A stretch of DNA of 64,000 nucleotides. Origin: Gordionus sp. m RMFG-2023 (lineage: Eukaryota; Nematomorpha; Gordioida; Chordodea; Parachordodidae). Shown here piece after piece: positions 48,895-63,369 of this stretch (within the stretch, counting starts at the first letter, position 1; each line of letters starts with the position of its first letter). The position numbers were made by a program, and so were the translations under genes. The stretch is taken from positions 7,659,743-7,723,742 of the forward strand of contig NC_088778.1 in assembly GCF_954871325.1 (NCBI RefSeq). Direction: 5' to 3'. Below the pieces are notes generated by a model that did not search any database, was not told the DNA's origin, and saw only the letters and a list, made by a program, of their open reading frames with translations.

Positions 48895-51067
48895 TTACAA
48901 AATTCCTGGATAGACTTTGCCTCAATATATTAAATCTTCGGAATTATATTATTGTTGAAGTAATAAACGAAATGATTTATTTATAAAATCATTAAGATTA
49001 GGTTTTAAAGATGTATGAATGAAATAAAGAAATTCATGTAAAGAAAGATATTTTTTTAAATTTTTTTAAAATTGATTAATGTTTTTTTACAAATATTTTT
49101 AAAAATATTTAATCCAGTTAAACACAAAAAATTTCTCTAAATTAGACTAAATAAAATATCAAGCCAAGCTAATGAATTAATGACTAAGAAATCGATAGAA
49201 GGCATTTTTATGATGTGTCATTGTCATAAAATACACTAATACATATATGAAATACAAAATAATCACTTAATTATAATGCATTATTTCTATGATTGTCTCA
49301 CTTTATATTTATTTACGGTCAATTTGACTTATATATATATACATATTTAAAAAAAGGATTATATAATATATGGTTTGTGTTTTTTTTAAATTACTTAAAA
49401 GAGTCAATTAGCATATATTTTAACTTTTAAATAGGCAATAAATTTTCCAAATAAATTAAAAACAAGTTTGGGGCCCAGGCTTAAAAAATTTAAATTGCAC
49501 CAAGCCATGCTTTAGAAATAAATCATGTTTTATATCCTTTTATTAAAATACAAAGATAAATACTATTTTTCTATGGGATTAGTGCAAATCAATTAGTGAA
49601 TTCTTTTAATCTTATTTACCTTAACTAAAAAAAATGCCCTTAATTTATATTTTTTTCAATTAAAAATTCAGTACCGCTTTAGGGACCAAAGTATCAGTAA
49701 ATTAGAGTCGATTAGTAATTTTTATTTTGGCGTTTTTCTAGGAAATAAAAATGATTTTTGTCCCACTGCGCCCTTAGCTGTAAAAAAAATACTAGACCTA
49801 GAGACCTGTTTTTCAAAAAAATTGACGCCCTTGAAAGAGTTATAGACTTTTCATAAACGGAATTATAATTACCACTTATTAGAGGATATTTTCAGATATA
49901 ATTCCTGCAATAACAGGGAAGACCGGGGATAGGATGCGACCCTGTACGTCACTCAATACTTTATTCCTAAGATACTTAACTTAGATAGCTAAAAAAAAAC
50001 TTTAAATTAAAACCATGTGTATAAAAATTAAATATAGACTATCTCTCAATTTTTCAGAAAAAAATACCTCTAGTTGTAATGAATGTAGAGGACTTACGGA
50101 TGTTGTTTGAGGCTGGTTTGAAGTCCGAATCTGCTCTTTTGAATTGTTAATTTTTTCATATTTTTTTTCGAAATTTTTATTAAATAATTCTATAACCAAA
50201 CATTATATTCGAAAAAAACCTCGTTTGGAAGAGAATTAAATGATTCGATTATCGTTTAAAGGGTATAACCAATATAACAAACTTATTCTATGTAACAATA
50301 TTAAAATTATATTAAAAAAACGTCAATTCAGCTGAGCTCGAAGTATAAATCAAATATTGTTACCAAGGTAACTTTCTCTATGAATTTTCAATTTCCAGAA
50401 GGGTATAAAATATTTTTCTTCAACATTTAAATCAACAATCGCTCTATGAGATACCATTTATATTATATAAATAATTGTTTTAGAAGTTATAGGTGTGCGC
50501 TAGGTGGGGTTCACTCACCAACCCCGGTCTCCCATATGTTAAGGATTTTTTTAAAACTTCCTGGAGGGTTAAAACTTAAAATTAGTAATACCAATATTCC
50601 AGGCGCGTACGCAGGAATTTGGTCTAGGGGGGGGGGATAATAAAATTTTTTAAGAAATATTATTGTTAATTAAAAATACTAAGCATAAATTTATTAAGAC
50701 TAATAACTATAAATTAATGTGAATTACAAAAATAAATATATATATATATATAAATCGGCATTGAAAAAATATAAAATAAATGTGAATTAAAATACAAAGT
50801 GAATATAACCACGATATGAATCACTTAAATGACCCAAAATTGAAATTTGAATTTTTTGAGCCTTTAAAATTTATAAAGTATAAAAAATTAAAATGTTGGA
50901 AATATAAATTAATACACAAATAGTTTCTTAGGAATAATTGTATTTTGTATGTTTTGAACTAATTTTTCAATTATCTATCCTTGCTTGGCGTTAAATGCCT
51001 ATGAATATTCAAAAGATCCAAATCATTCAATCTACTTTCAGAATTTGTATTTCATAGGTATGTTTTT
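48895..51067. other. Intergenic; no gene recognised
   Basis: A+T-rich. CCAGGCGCGTACGCAGGAATT followed by G-runs (about 50600-50636) looks like one end of a DNA transposon. Open frames at 50002-50199 and 50446-50640 have no family resemblance. Confidence 0.55.
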
Positions 51068-51325
51068 CAGAGACTGACCGTATTTTAATTTTTTTTAAAC
51101 ATATCCGAGCCGAGTTGTATATTTTAAAACCAAATATTTGAAATCGCCATTATTAGCTATAAAATCAAAAATAAATATAATTTATTTTTAAAAAACGGGC
51201 CTGAAAATTTTATTTTCAAAAAAGCCGAGCCGGGCCTAAAATTTTTTTAAAAAAAACGCGGGCCAAAAAAATTTTTTAAAAAAATCTGGGCTGTGCCCTG
51301 CAAATGGTATTTCTGCAGGGCTCTG
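51068..51325. mobile_element. MITE copy, GGCCGGGC family
   Basis: Ends CAGAGACTGACC and GCAGGGCTCTG (inverse CAGAGCCCTGC). The interior holds GAGCCGGGCC and the block ATTTTAAAACC-AAATATT-ATCGCCATTATTAGCTATAAAA, shared with 59287-59340. The flanking octamers do not match. Its right end directly abuts the C-terminal part of the hAT relic, so it may have inserted into it. Confidence 0.65.
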
Positions 51326-52190
51326 TTATTCTTCTTAAAAAAGAGACTCTCATTAGTTTACTAATGGGAAGAGTTGCTAATATATAAATATAACCATTTT
51401 GATACATTGGGAATATAATCTAAAATGTGTTTGAAATAATGCAAAGCATCCATAGCATTTTTTGGGACTGTATAAACCATAGTTAATCTTTTAATCATAG
51501 TTATTCAGCTAATAAGGCATCATAAGATATTTTAACATCTTCATGACAAAAATCTAACAAATATTTTTTTTTCTATCACCATATGAAAAGGTTGGAATGG
51601 CTATTGTGGAAGTAATATCTGCGGATTTGTAAGTGCTGCATGATGAATTAAAAACCAATTATTTATTTGGGCTATAAATGTATCTAAGAGAGGGGACATT
51701 TGTTTTATAATACTCTTCTACTGATCCTATATTAATTTTTTGAAGATGAGCTTGCTTGCTGCAAGTTGAGGGGGACAAATATAAAACATGTATAGCTCTA
51801 CTTTTGACTCAACAATAACATATAAAATATGAAATTCTTCATCAACATTAGCTCTAATTTCCTTGAGTTCTAATAAAATGCTCTCGGCTATTCTCATCTT
51901 CTTAATCAAGTCAATGTCATGTTTTTGAAAAGTATTACATAAAATAGTTGAAAATTAAATAATACATTTTAATGAGAAAAAAAAATTTGGAATAAGTATT
52001 GAATCCAATAATTTTCTTGCTTCTGAGGAAATATTTCTCTCAAGCCATTGTGATATTTCAGTAATAGCATTAATAATCGGCTCTTCTAACTCCATAAAAA
52101 GCTGTTACTTCTTAAAGGCGGAGACTCGATCTCGTTGAACAGGCTTGCAATTTCTTTCTCCCTGTTGGACAAGGAGTTTCAGAGATAATT
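51326..52190 (-). pseudogene. hAT transposase relic, second copy (C-terminal part)
   Basis: On the minus strand the pieces appear in hAT order. First is a helix with EISQWLERNISSEARKLL, then DIDLIKKMRIAESILLEL-like sequence (51727-51909 contains ELKEIRANVDEEFHILYVIV). EEYYKTNVP and LLDTFIAQINNWFLIHH follow. The last is the dimerisation region (PKNAMDALHYFKHILD, LATLPIS, then RRIT). Stops and frame changes interrupt it. It differs from the copy at 13.5-16 kb, so at least two hAT lineages are present. No terminal repeats of its own were seen. Confidence 0.75.
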
Positions 52191-53034
52191 ATTATTTGAC
52201 TAGAAATTTAGATAAATAATACGCCATTAAAATTTGAAAATTATATATATTATATAGGAATAAATATTAACAAATATAAATTAATATTTACAATAATATT
52301 TTTGAAAAATATAATCCGGCATCAACACATATTTTACTATAATATAAATTCTCAATAATGCAGCAAAACAAACATATATGTAATTTCTTAGAATTATTTT
52401 TTTAATATCTCTCTTCAATTTGAGATTTCTTTAATAAATGCAAAATAAAAACAGTCTAGAAAGAATAAATATTTTAAAAAACTTTCCTCAATAATTTTAA
52501 GTTAATCTCTTTTTCTTTGAATTTAGAGTGAATTAGTTATTATTTAATCTAATAATGATATAATAAATGATAAATTTATTAATCAGGTAGGCGGGTATAT
52601 CCAAACAAAAAAAATATTATATTTATTTGTATTATATTAATAAAATAGGATTTTAAGTGATGCATAAATAAGTTTATTATAACTAAAGTGAATTAAGTAT
52701 GTAGACAGTGTCGTCTAATTATATAATAATATAATTTTGCGACCAAGATGTATTCAAAAATATTATATTATATGTATTATAAAAGAAATTGATTTGAAAA
52801 ATAAGTCCAAAAATCGATAATTTATTTGAAAAATGGGAGTTATTTTTTTATATATTACCTTTAAAAGAGTCGCGAAAACATATTGGCTCCCCTTACCTAG
52901 CATTTTACTATTTTTTTGGCTTTTTTTTTTGGATAGAAATAATATTAAAATTTAGAATGATTTATTATATCTTATGTTTACATTCGATTTTAGGTGTTTT
53001 AATTTTAAATCGATAATATTTTAATAAAATGTAT
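52191..53034. other. Intergenic; no feature recognised
   Basis: A+T-rich flank of the satellite block; no coding sequence seen. Confidence 0.5.
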
Positions 53035-54416
<1,382 letters not shown>

Positions 54417-54419
54417 GTG

Positions 54420-55003
54420 TATAAACATATCAACATAGTTGTCTTATAAAAAAAACTAATAATAAAGGTAATTTATTTGGCATTTAACAAGTGAATGTCG
54501 AAAGAAGGATGAGTGGAATAACCATGATAAAATTTTATAATAAAATAAAATATTGCCTATTATATATGATTTAGAGTATTTAAAGTATAAAATCTGATGA
54601 GAGAAAAAGGGAAGATTTTTTTTATGGTAATAAATTTATATTTATGTTATATAGTAGTTTGTCGTGATGTACTGTGATTGGATAAAAAAATACTTGTTAT
54701 TTCTTGTTTGGAACATAACAGATTTTATGTTAATGTTATATTGAATTAGATTTTAGGAATTACTGATTCATATTAATTATTCATTTCGCTCTTATATTTT
54801 CAGTAACACATAATGATTTCAATCCAACCAGAAATAGCGTCAAATTTTCTCCAGTGATAAGTTGTCACCATTTAATGCATAGATATTATTGTCAATTATT
54901 TAGATTTAAATCAAAAACCTGCAAATCCCGCTGGAACCCAACCAAATTGGCTAAGAAACAATAAATTTTTAAAAGGTTAGCCGTTTAAATGATTGTTTTC
55001 GTG
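54420..55003. other. Intergenic; no feature recognised
   Basis: A+T-rich with no coding sequence or repeat structure that I could support. Confidence 0.5.
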
Positions 55004-55201
55004 TAGTATTGCTAAGAAACCCTATTTGAGTCGATTTTTCAAAACGGCCCGATTAAGATTTTAGCTAAGCATTGGCAAAATGTCCAAGCATTTCTGTCAG
55101 CTATAAGCAAAATATCTAGTCTTACATAATGTTATTTTTGTTATAATTTTAATCGGGCCGCTTTTTAAAATCGACCCGAATCGGGGGTTTTAACAACACT
55201 A
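55004..55201. mobile_element. MITE copy, family TAGTGTTGTTAA, with long inverted arms
   Basis: Starts TAGTATTGCTAAGAAACCC and ends GGGGGTTTTAACAACACTA. The arms GAGTCGATTTTTCAAAACGG, CCCGATTAAGATTTTAGC and their inverses (GCCGCTTTTTAAAATCGACC, ATAATTTTAATCGGG) pair for about 60 bp, the longest in the family here. The flanking octamers do not match. Confidence 0.75.
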
Positions 55202-58200
55202 TCTATGGGTGATATCGTAAACTCATTATGAATCAATGAAAATCCGGTGAGAGGATACGTAAAAATTTTACTAGCCTACGCCCATTTATTTAAATCTGGT
55301 AAAAAAATCGTTTTATAACTTATTATGGAAAATAATAGCAAGAGGCAAAATCAGATTACATTTTTTTTTCCTAAAAAATTTTGAATGGAATTAGATTATA
55401 AGGTAATCATAGATTATATGTACATATAACATATATTAGGTTATATATATTTTTCTTACATCGAAAATTTTTTATCCTAATCGATTCTATAAAATGAAAA
55501 ATTGCCGATATTATATTATATACAATAACCACTCTTATTTCCATTTTCTAAGTCAATCTTAAAGCCTATTTCGTAAAGATTTATTTTAAAAATAAAAATT
55601 ACTTTTTTGAAATTTCTTTTAAACTGGCCACGAATTTAAGAATACACAAATCATTATTACCTTTTTATGTAATTATAAAATCCGCGAATTCATATCAAAT
55701 TTTATTTAAAATATAGTTGGAAAGGTATAAATACGATATCAAATTTTTATATTTATTAATAACTATATAATAATAATTATAAAAAAATGTGAAGTATTGA
55801 TTTATGAGATTTTGATAATTTTTGTATAAATTGTCAAATGAAATAATATTTATTCAAAAATAATTTTAATATTTAATATTCAATTAAAAGTCATTTTAAA
55901 ACAAATAACACAAATATTTTTTGACTTTATTCATTATAGGATATTTATATTATTAATATATTTTAATTAATTAATCTTTTTAAAATTATATAATGTATTT
56001 AAAAAGTCATTTCCATGCCTGAGCATTACCTTTATATATAAAATATAATATTATAGAGAGGGAAAGTAAAGAAAAACATACAAATATTTTTTTAAAAATA
56101 AACATTTAATTTATTTTAATGATTTTAATAGCTCTCTTTAAAAAAAAGAAAGATATTTTTACGTGTGGGAATAAATTATTTATTGTTATTATACCTAACC
56201 TTTTAAACAAAGTGGCATCTATAAACAATAAGTGCCATCTACATTATCTTAGAATCATTTAAAAGACCACTTTTTTGGTGGTAACTAGTGTAAACTTATC
56301 TCCACTCCACCTCAGATTAAATTATAAATATGAAATATACAGTTAAAAGTCATTTCAAAATATTTTAAAGGTAACTTACTAGCTTTTTTCTTATATTTTT
56401 TTTTTGAAAAATATAAACAAATTGCAATATTTACGACTTATTCGAAGTATAGCAGGTAAAAAAAAATAGGATGAATAAAAAAATAATATAATACAATATA
56501 TAAAGTTATTTTTTTTAAAAAAATTAATGACATTTAGCGATTTGTCACGAAATAACTTTTTGATATACTACATATTTTTAAAATAGGAACATTTAATTTT
56601 ATAAATAATTTAAAATATTGACATTATATTATTTATATTTATTAATATATTTTACAATTTTTATTCCGTTATTTTTATTTTCGCTGGAGAAAATTTATTT
56701 TTGATAACATTAAATCGAAATAATAAAGTTTCATTTTCAATCTAAGAATTTAATACAAGATAATTAAATTATAATTGTTACAATTATATACTTTATAAAT
56801 TGTAAAGGACACAGAGCTGGAAGCCCATGGATGAATTAATTTTGGCGCCCCTTTAAAAGCTCCCAATTTTCTTAGCCTCTTAAAAATTCATAAAATAACG
56901 CACCAGATTCGTCATTTTAAAATGGCATTCGTGATGAAGCTTAGAAAATGAATTGTATTGAGTAATATTTATGCAATATATTATAGCAAAATATAAATAA
57001 TTTTAAATAAAATGACCTAATTATGTTAAGGTTCATAATTTATGTAATATTTATTATTTAAACTTTTAAAATATTATAATTAACTTTAAATGCACAAAAA
57101 TTAAAATTTAGCTTCCCTTAAAATGTTCAAATTTTGGCGGCCCAGATCCTCTCTTCCGCCTTCTCCCGCGCTTGCACAGGCCTAATAGGAAATATATATA
57201 TTAGGGAAACGAAACATATAAAGTCTCCTCATAATGCATTTAATCTAAATTTTTTATATTTTAGAATCTAATGTTGAATTTGCGTCGTTGCTCAAGATTT
57301 AAAACCCTTCATGTAACCTAGATTTCACTTCATTATGAGAGATGTATAAAAAAAAGTGAAATTCTATATATTTATTGTATTTGAGGTCTTTCGATTTGTT
57401 AGCTGGACCGGACAAAAATATTTCGGAACATTACATTTATATCGTTTTTAAAAAAAAATTTAAAATTACGCTTATTATTTTAAAATAATTAATTATGAAT
57501 TTTAAAAAAACTGCTATGAATAAATAGATACTCCCTTCCCTTGAGATTTTATTATAAGAGTTCGATTATGGTTAAGAAAATTTTAACTGTTTATTATTAT
57601 TTAGCGGTTCGCTTCGACCCTCTTCTGTATATTACGATATAACAACAATTTTGATAATTTTGATTTATGTCGCCCTGTCCCGCAATCCCAAGTCAACGAA
57701 GTTATTATCACCTACATACTTCCCTATCTGAACCAAAATTTTAAAAGAAGGAAATACAAATAAATCAGAAAATTAGGGAAATTAAAATTAACATTTACCC
57801 TTCAAGTTACATTTACTTCTCTATCACCTTTTATTCTAATGACGATATCATCTTCAAAATTCTCTACCTTCTTCAACTTCTTTGATCATATTTTGTCAAA
57901 CACCTATCCCCTCCTTTGTAGAGGAGCTTAATCATTTATCTAAATAAAAGTTTCCATGATAATATTATCTATAGTACTTTTATCACAGTACTAATTTTAT
58001 CATATTATACTTATGGCCTGCTACATTTTTTAGCCATAAATCATACCAATCTCCAGCGATATTTAAGCTTTTACTATTCGTTTTATATTTCTAGGAATGG
58101 CTGGTAGGGAACAAGAAAACAGCTAGTTAGAAATATCACGATAATCGCAACTTAAATTGCGGACCGTAAATTTTTAATTCTTCTTAGCATAATAACATCC

Positions 58201-59020
58201 CTGTATTCTGGATAGGTAAAACATCGAGTCAATTAAGGCCATTTTAATTAATATTTTGAATTAAACTAAGCAGGGATATATTATCGGAATGGGAAATTTT
58301 AGTTATTCTTATAGCTAAATTACACTAATTTAGGGCTAATAAAAGCTATTTTTACATTGCTGGAAGGGTCCTGATACATGCACAGAATTGCCAGGTCCAC
58401 CACATTGACTAGCAGGTTACCACAATTTTATTTAAGCGAAGTCTACAACTCACACAATTCTACCATATTTTTGAGATTTCCGAAATATACAACAAAATCT
58501 TCCACAAAACCCTCTCCCCACACCTTTTAAATTTTTTTCAATGAAGATTTTTATATCATGTATTATGTCTTTAGAGATTTAAAATTCAAAAAAAGTGATT
58601 ACCATTTTTCTATTGGAACCCTTCCTCTTAAATTTATTACGTTTTATCTGATTACCACTAAAAAGGACGGGATTTATATAATTAATGAATATTTATACCA
58701 TATTAACAAATTTGTATCAAAATGATAAAACAAACATAAAAAAAACTTTTTTTAATAAGAAAAATCCCCTTATATTTTTATGACTATTTGAAAAATAAAT
58801 CCGACATGGATTTTAGCCTATAAATTAGTTTCCTTTTTAACTCGGCCGGCCTATTTTAAAAAATAGGTTTCTGAAAATCTATTACAATAGAATAATTTTT
58901 ATCTGGCAACCCTGTACACGGGTGAATACATTTTCTTAAAATTCTTACAACATATGGGAAATTGGGGAAAAAAGGAAGATAAATTATAATCCAATTTCGC
59001 CAATTTTAGTAGGTAAAGGT
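55202..59020. other. Intergenic; no gene recognised
   Basis: A+T-rich. About 56811-57185 contains GGCGCCCC at the left and a G+C-rich right part (GGCGGCCCAGATCC, CGCGCTTGCACAGGCC), probably a decayed DNA transposon. 57600-58000 is slightly richer in C on the plus strand but no frame is convincing. Confidence 0.5.
56811..57185. repeat. Possible decayed DNA transposon with G+C-rich ends
   Basis: AATTTTGGCGCCCC near the left and its rough inverse around AAATTTTGGCGGCCC at the right. The right end reads GCTTGCACAGGCCTAATAG, typical of a hAT-like terminus. Boundaries are uncertain. Confidence 0.35.
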
Positions 59021-59430
59021 TAGAGGTCTGTAAATACTGAATCCGAAAAGCTAACCTACAGAGGGAAAATCAACATTTTTTTTTTATAATTGGGATGGGC
59101 CAGGTCATATATTATTTACGAGGTGAATCGGGGTTACTATGCGTGATATCATTAAATTGTGGTCCATATAAAATGTATATTTTTTATACCTTAATTATGC
59201 ATAATATATTTCAATTGAAAAATCAAATATAAATTTGCAATTATATACCAATCTGGATTGGAAAATGATATATAGGGCCGGGCCATATATTTTAAAACCG
59301 AATATTTTTAATCGCCATTATTAGCTATAAAAATTAAAATCAAATGTAATATATTAAAAAATCCGGGTTTCCTGAAAAAACAAAACACCCGAGCCATGCT
59401 GGGCCGTGCAGGTACCTCTGCAGGTCTCTG
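59021..59430. mobile_element. MITE copy, GGCCGGGC family
   Basis: TAGAGGTCTGTAAA at the left and GTACCTCTGCAGGTCTCTG at the right (inverse CAGAGACCTGCAGAGG). Internal GGGCCGGGCCATATATT and the ATCGCCATTATTAGCTATAAAA block are shared with 51068-51325. No matching target duplication, so it is old or chimeric. Confidence 0.7.
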
Positions 59431-59941
59431 ATATAAATTTTATAATTAAGTTATTTTTTTAGGTAAAATTCGATCCTCTTTCTTTTAGGCCTTGATTTGA
59501 CTCCTTGCACTGGTATTTTTTTTCTTTGGTTCAGACTTCTGTTACATTTATTTAAGAGAGGGCCACCACGATACATCTCTATCGATTCCTTAGCGTTTTT
59601 TGTTCTTATTTAATTTTTCTTGGCAATGGACCCTTATTTAGCCTTTCCATCTCATATTGGCTTGATTTATTAATTCCGGAATTTTTGTCCTCTCCCTTAA
59701 TTATGCCCATTTTCTATTTTCATTTATTCTGAGAAACTATTGGCAAGAGGCAATATAAAATGTTTTACAAGGAATTTATTGCTGTTAAAACATTATTGGA
59801 GAATATATTTAATGCGATTTTAGTTATATTAATTTGGCTTATGACCCTGAATGTCAAACGTATTGTGTTTTAATAATTTTTTCATAAAATATTTACGTCA
59901 CTTATTTATTAATATATATGGGAAAAATTGATGTTTTTATA
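59431..59941. other. Intergenic; no feature recognised
   Basis: Pyrimidine-leaning A+T-rich sequence without a supported feature. Confidence 0.45.
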
Positions 59942-60110
59942 TACAGTCTGTGGTCTAGTCAGTTTGCGTTGATCACAAATCCGATAGACCTGGTTTTGAA
60001 TCTAGTGAGACCAACACATGGTGATTCCATACTGGGGGGGGGGTAATATAGTAGATGAGTCCGATTACATTTTGACAATCTTTAGTTGCTCAGCAAATTT
60101 GACAAAATTT
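59942..60110 (+). mobile_element. tRNA-derived SINE, third copy
   Basis: GTGGTCTAGTCAGTTTGCG (A-box-like), ATCACAAATCC (anticodon-arm-like) and CCTGGTTTTGAATC (B-box-like) head a body that parallels the 48463 copy. A G10 run follows. The 72-codon frame at 60018-60236 lies across the SINE body and is not a gene. Confidence 0.65.
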
Positions 60111-60239
60111 GGCCATTGTTTAGTAAATGGTTTGACACGCATTGTCACTTGCCATGTTATTCACTATTTTTATTTCTTATTTACTTCAATATTCATTTTA
60201 TTATGTTGTGTTGCCATAGTAACTTTTGTGGACTAACAT

Positions 60240-61479
60240 AAATTTAGATTGTATTTTGTTCCAATTTTATCCGCTATAATATACTCTATATGCGCAGCAG
60301 GATAAGAAACAGTTATAATTAGGGTTTGAAATTTAAAAAAACACAATTAATTTTAATTAATTTCTAATAGTTTTAATAAAATATATATATATAATCCACG
60401 AAAAATGCCAATCAAATTCAGCCAATAGTATTCTTTTAAAAAATATTTATCCAATGATAATCATTATACCAATATTAAGCCAATATTAATTTCTATCACG
60501 TGATTTAATATAAATGTAAATGTGCTAGATTATATATTTTATTTTTAATGGCGATGATTTTATAATGCAAGATGCCTGATCAGAAGACATTAAAGTTATT
60601 GGTATTTATGTTAAAAAAGAATTTCACATTGGACTCAATATCAATATGCTTCAGATCTAGATAAATTACAATATAAGGAAATCATCAAATTAAGAAATAT
60701 CACCTAGCCATTTCATCAGAGATGTGGGATTTAGATTTTCACAGTATCAAAGTTTAAATTATCAAAATATATTTTCTTGCAATATATTGAAGAATGGATC
60801 CATATCATAAGAAAATGCAAACTTACTCAATACTCTATACCAAGGAGTGCTTTGTGCTTTCCATTATTAAAAACCCTTAATGAAGGATCCATTCCCACAA
60901 TCTAATAAATATTTGCATTTTCCTTAATTTGATGATGGATGAATCAAAAATTTCCCTCTTATTGATGGACAAATTAGAAATATGCCTATATGAGTGTGAA
61001 TCAGAAATTTACCTTTATTTTGATGAAAGTTCTTCAATATGAACAAATAGATGTAACATGTGTGAATATGCTTTTTTAAAATTAATTTCCTTATTTTAAA
61101 AAAAAATGATTATATAATCAATATAAAATTTAATCTTGCCGTATGAGAGTTTTTTATATTCATTTTTTTAAAATACTAGGCCTAAACCAGAATATATGTT
61201 GCAGAACACTAAAATAAACAACTATTTATAATTCTGGGAAGTTTTTAAATTGAACACCATACTTTATGAATTATCACATAAAATATCATACATAGGTCTG
61301 TAATTTTGCAACTTGATAAATCAATTGAAATGTTATTGTATTGGTTAATTATATATATAACTTGGACTTCATGTAATTCTTTATCGCGATCAAATAAACC
61401 ATTTATACAAATTATATTGATATCATCTATATCCTATAACAATATAATAATAATACAAACATAAACATCCTCATCCCAT
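60240..61479. other. Intergenic; no gene recognised
   Basis: A+T-rich sequence with no coding piece or repeat boundary I can support. Confidence 0.5.
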
Positions 61480-62000
61480 TTAATAATACCCGGCAATCAA
61501 TCTCAAACTTTCTTCATCTCCAACACCATATGATCTGGATTTATTATTCTTGCCTGTCAATTCCTGTTTTCGGTAGCAAACTCCTTTATCTATTTCAACA
61601 TCCTTGCGCAGTCGCAAACCTAGGATGCTTCCAATGGCGTTAAACTTTGAACGGTCCTCGAGAATTTCGTTATAACTTGAACGACATCGCGGTCATCATA
61701 ACCAATTCTCTACCAACCATTAACACTAAGCGTATTCAGATGGACAGTCAATAAGTCGTTAAATGTTGAATAGTCCTTGAACAATCCGTTATCGCTTAAA
61801 CTACTATGAAGTCGCTGTAACCCCCCTCCACCATTTTCTTCTTGGTCCCACTACTCCTCCTTATCATCATTGACTGAGTAATGATCAGAACCTGTCCCTG
61901 TTCTATGGACCTCATTGATGTAACTTGAATCTTATGGGCAACTACCCCCGAATATCTTTATGTACAACATCGATTCGAATTATCTTCTAAATAGAGTGTG
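61480..62000 (-). pseudogene. Coding-like, G+C-elevated relic of unknown identity
   Basis: About 500 bp is clearly less A+T-rich than its surroundings and reads like protein on the minus strand. A frame open from 61692 to a TAA at 61480-61482 (70 codons, no ATG at its head) includes ILEDRSKFNAIGS, LRLRKDVEIDKGVC and VGDEESLRLIAGYY. Upstream another minus-strand frame reads GLQRLHSSLSDNG and TFNDLLTVHLNTLS. I recognise no domain. It may be a decayed host gene, a terminal exon, or part of a mobile element such as the one at the window's right edge. Confidence 0.35.
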
Positions 62001-62105
62001 GGGACTATGGTTGATAATTTATAGAACTACTCATCCTCATATTCAAATTCTATGGTGACTATGTTTGATAGACCAGAGCCCCATCATAATTTTTATAATT
62101 ACGTC

Positions 62106-62176
62106 TAACCAGCCAGGTTAATTTATCAGTATTTTTCCAATGTCCAAATCGGCCAGGTTATTTTATCATTTATCAT
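62106..62176. repeat. Short direct repeat GGCCAGGTTAATTTATCA-like
   Basis: GCCAGGTTAATTTATCA near 62113 recurs as GCCAGGTTATTTTATCA near 62151, a small duplication of about 40 bp with no known meaning. Confidence 0.5.
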
Positions 62177-62231
62177 TCTAATTTTTAATAATTATATTGT
62201 GAATATTTATTCTTCTTCAATTTCATTCAAT

Positions 62232-62420
62232 ATAATCAGAGTTGGGCAGTACCGCGAATACTTGTATCTAAGATACAAGATCCTTTAGTATCTTGTATTT
62301 AGTATCTTATTGACATTTTTAATAATACTACTGTATCTAAGATCCTTTATTTTGAAAAGAATCTTGTATCTAATTCATTTTCTTTAAAAAGACACAGATA
62401 CAGATTCAATTTAATATTCA
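62232..62420. repeat. GTATCT-rich repeat relic with internal palindrome
   Basis: GAGTTGGGCAGTA is followed by TTGTATCTAAGATACAAGATC, which contains the palindrome TTGTATCTAAGATACAA. Several further ATCTTGTATCTA repeats follow. The layout is typical of the subterminal region of a hAT-like element. A similar relic lies at 41345-41460. Confidence 0.5.
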
Positions 62421-63369
62421 TGTTTAAAACATTTACATATCACACAATGTAATATTATTTTCTTCGTGAAATCATGTATTATTTTCTTTATTTTTTCTTG
62501 CTATATTTAATATATTGATAACCTTAATTAGTTGGAAATCTTACAGATCACAAAGATAGATAGATTGTAAATAACAACACCAAAACTAAATAAGTAAAGG
62601 TTATATTTTATATGTAATATTTTTCAATTTGTAGAATGTTTAACATTTATAGTAGTGAAGATGAAATAATGGTAATAGGTTCTTCTGAATTAAATCCGAA
62701 TCTTAAAATTAAAGATGTTATAAGGTAATTCATGTGGAAAAGGACAAGGTACAAGCCGAATGTCAAAATTGCACAAGTAAAAAAGTTATTAAAGGTTGAA
62801 CAGACTCCTCTACAAACTTTGTTAAGCATATTAAAGTATATTATACATTTTAATTTTATAATTATTAACATAATAATATCTAAACATAAGTCCCTCTTAG
62901 ATAATTGTTATTAAAATATTTTATAGAAGATGGTTGATTATCAAATTAAAACATTTCGCATATATATTATTTAGGGGTGTATACCACTTTTTAGAGGTCG
63001 ATCCTATCCGATTCGATATCATATCTAATTTTGTATTCTGTAAAGATACTGTTGGAATTTAATAGTGTTTTCCATTAAGAATAATATCATGATTTATATA
63101 TTTTATTTTTGTCATAATTTAAATTTTATTATATGATAAATTACATTTTTATTTTACAAAAAAGATAAATTACATTTTTTTATCTGTCTTTCAACAAAAA
63201 CAATTTCTCATCCTTTTTTAAACAATATAAAAAAAATAACTAATACAAATTGATGTATAAAAAAAATGTTAATATAAAATTTTGACCGATTAAATATAAA
63301 TACAAATTGATATAATAAAGAAATAAATCAATTGCCAAAATAAATAATAAAATAACATTGATCAACATA
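62421..63369. other. Intergenic; no gene recognised
   Basis: A+T-rich. Plus-strand 62637-62730 has a short open piece of unknown meaning, and nothing else is supported. Confidence 0.45.
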
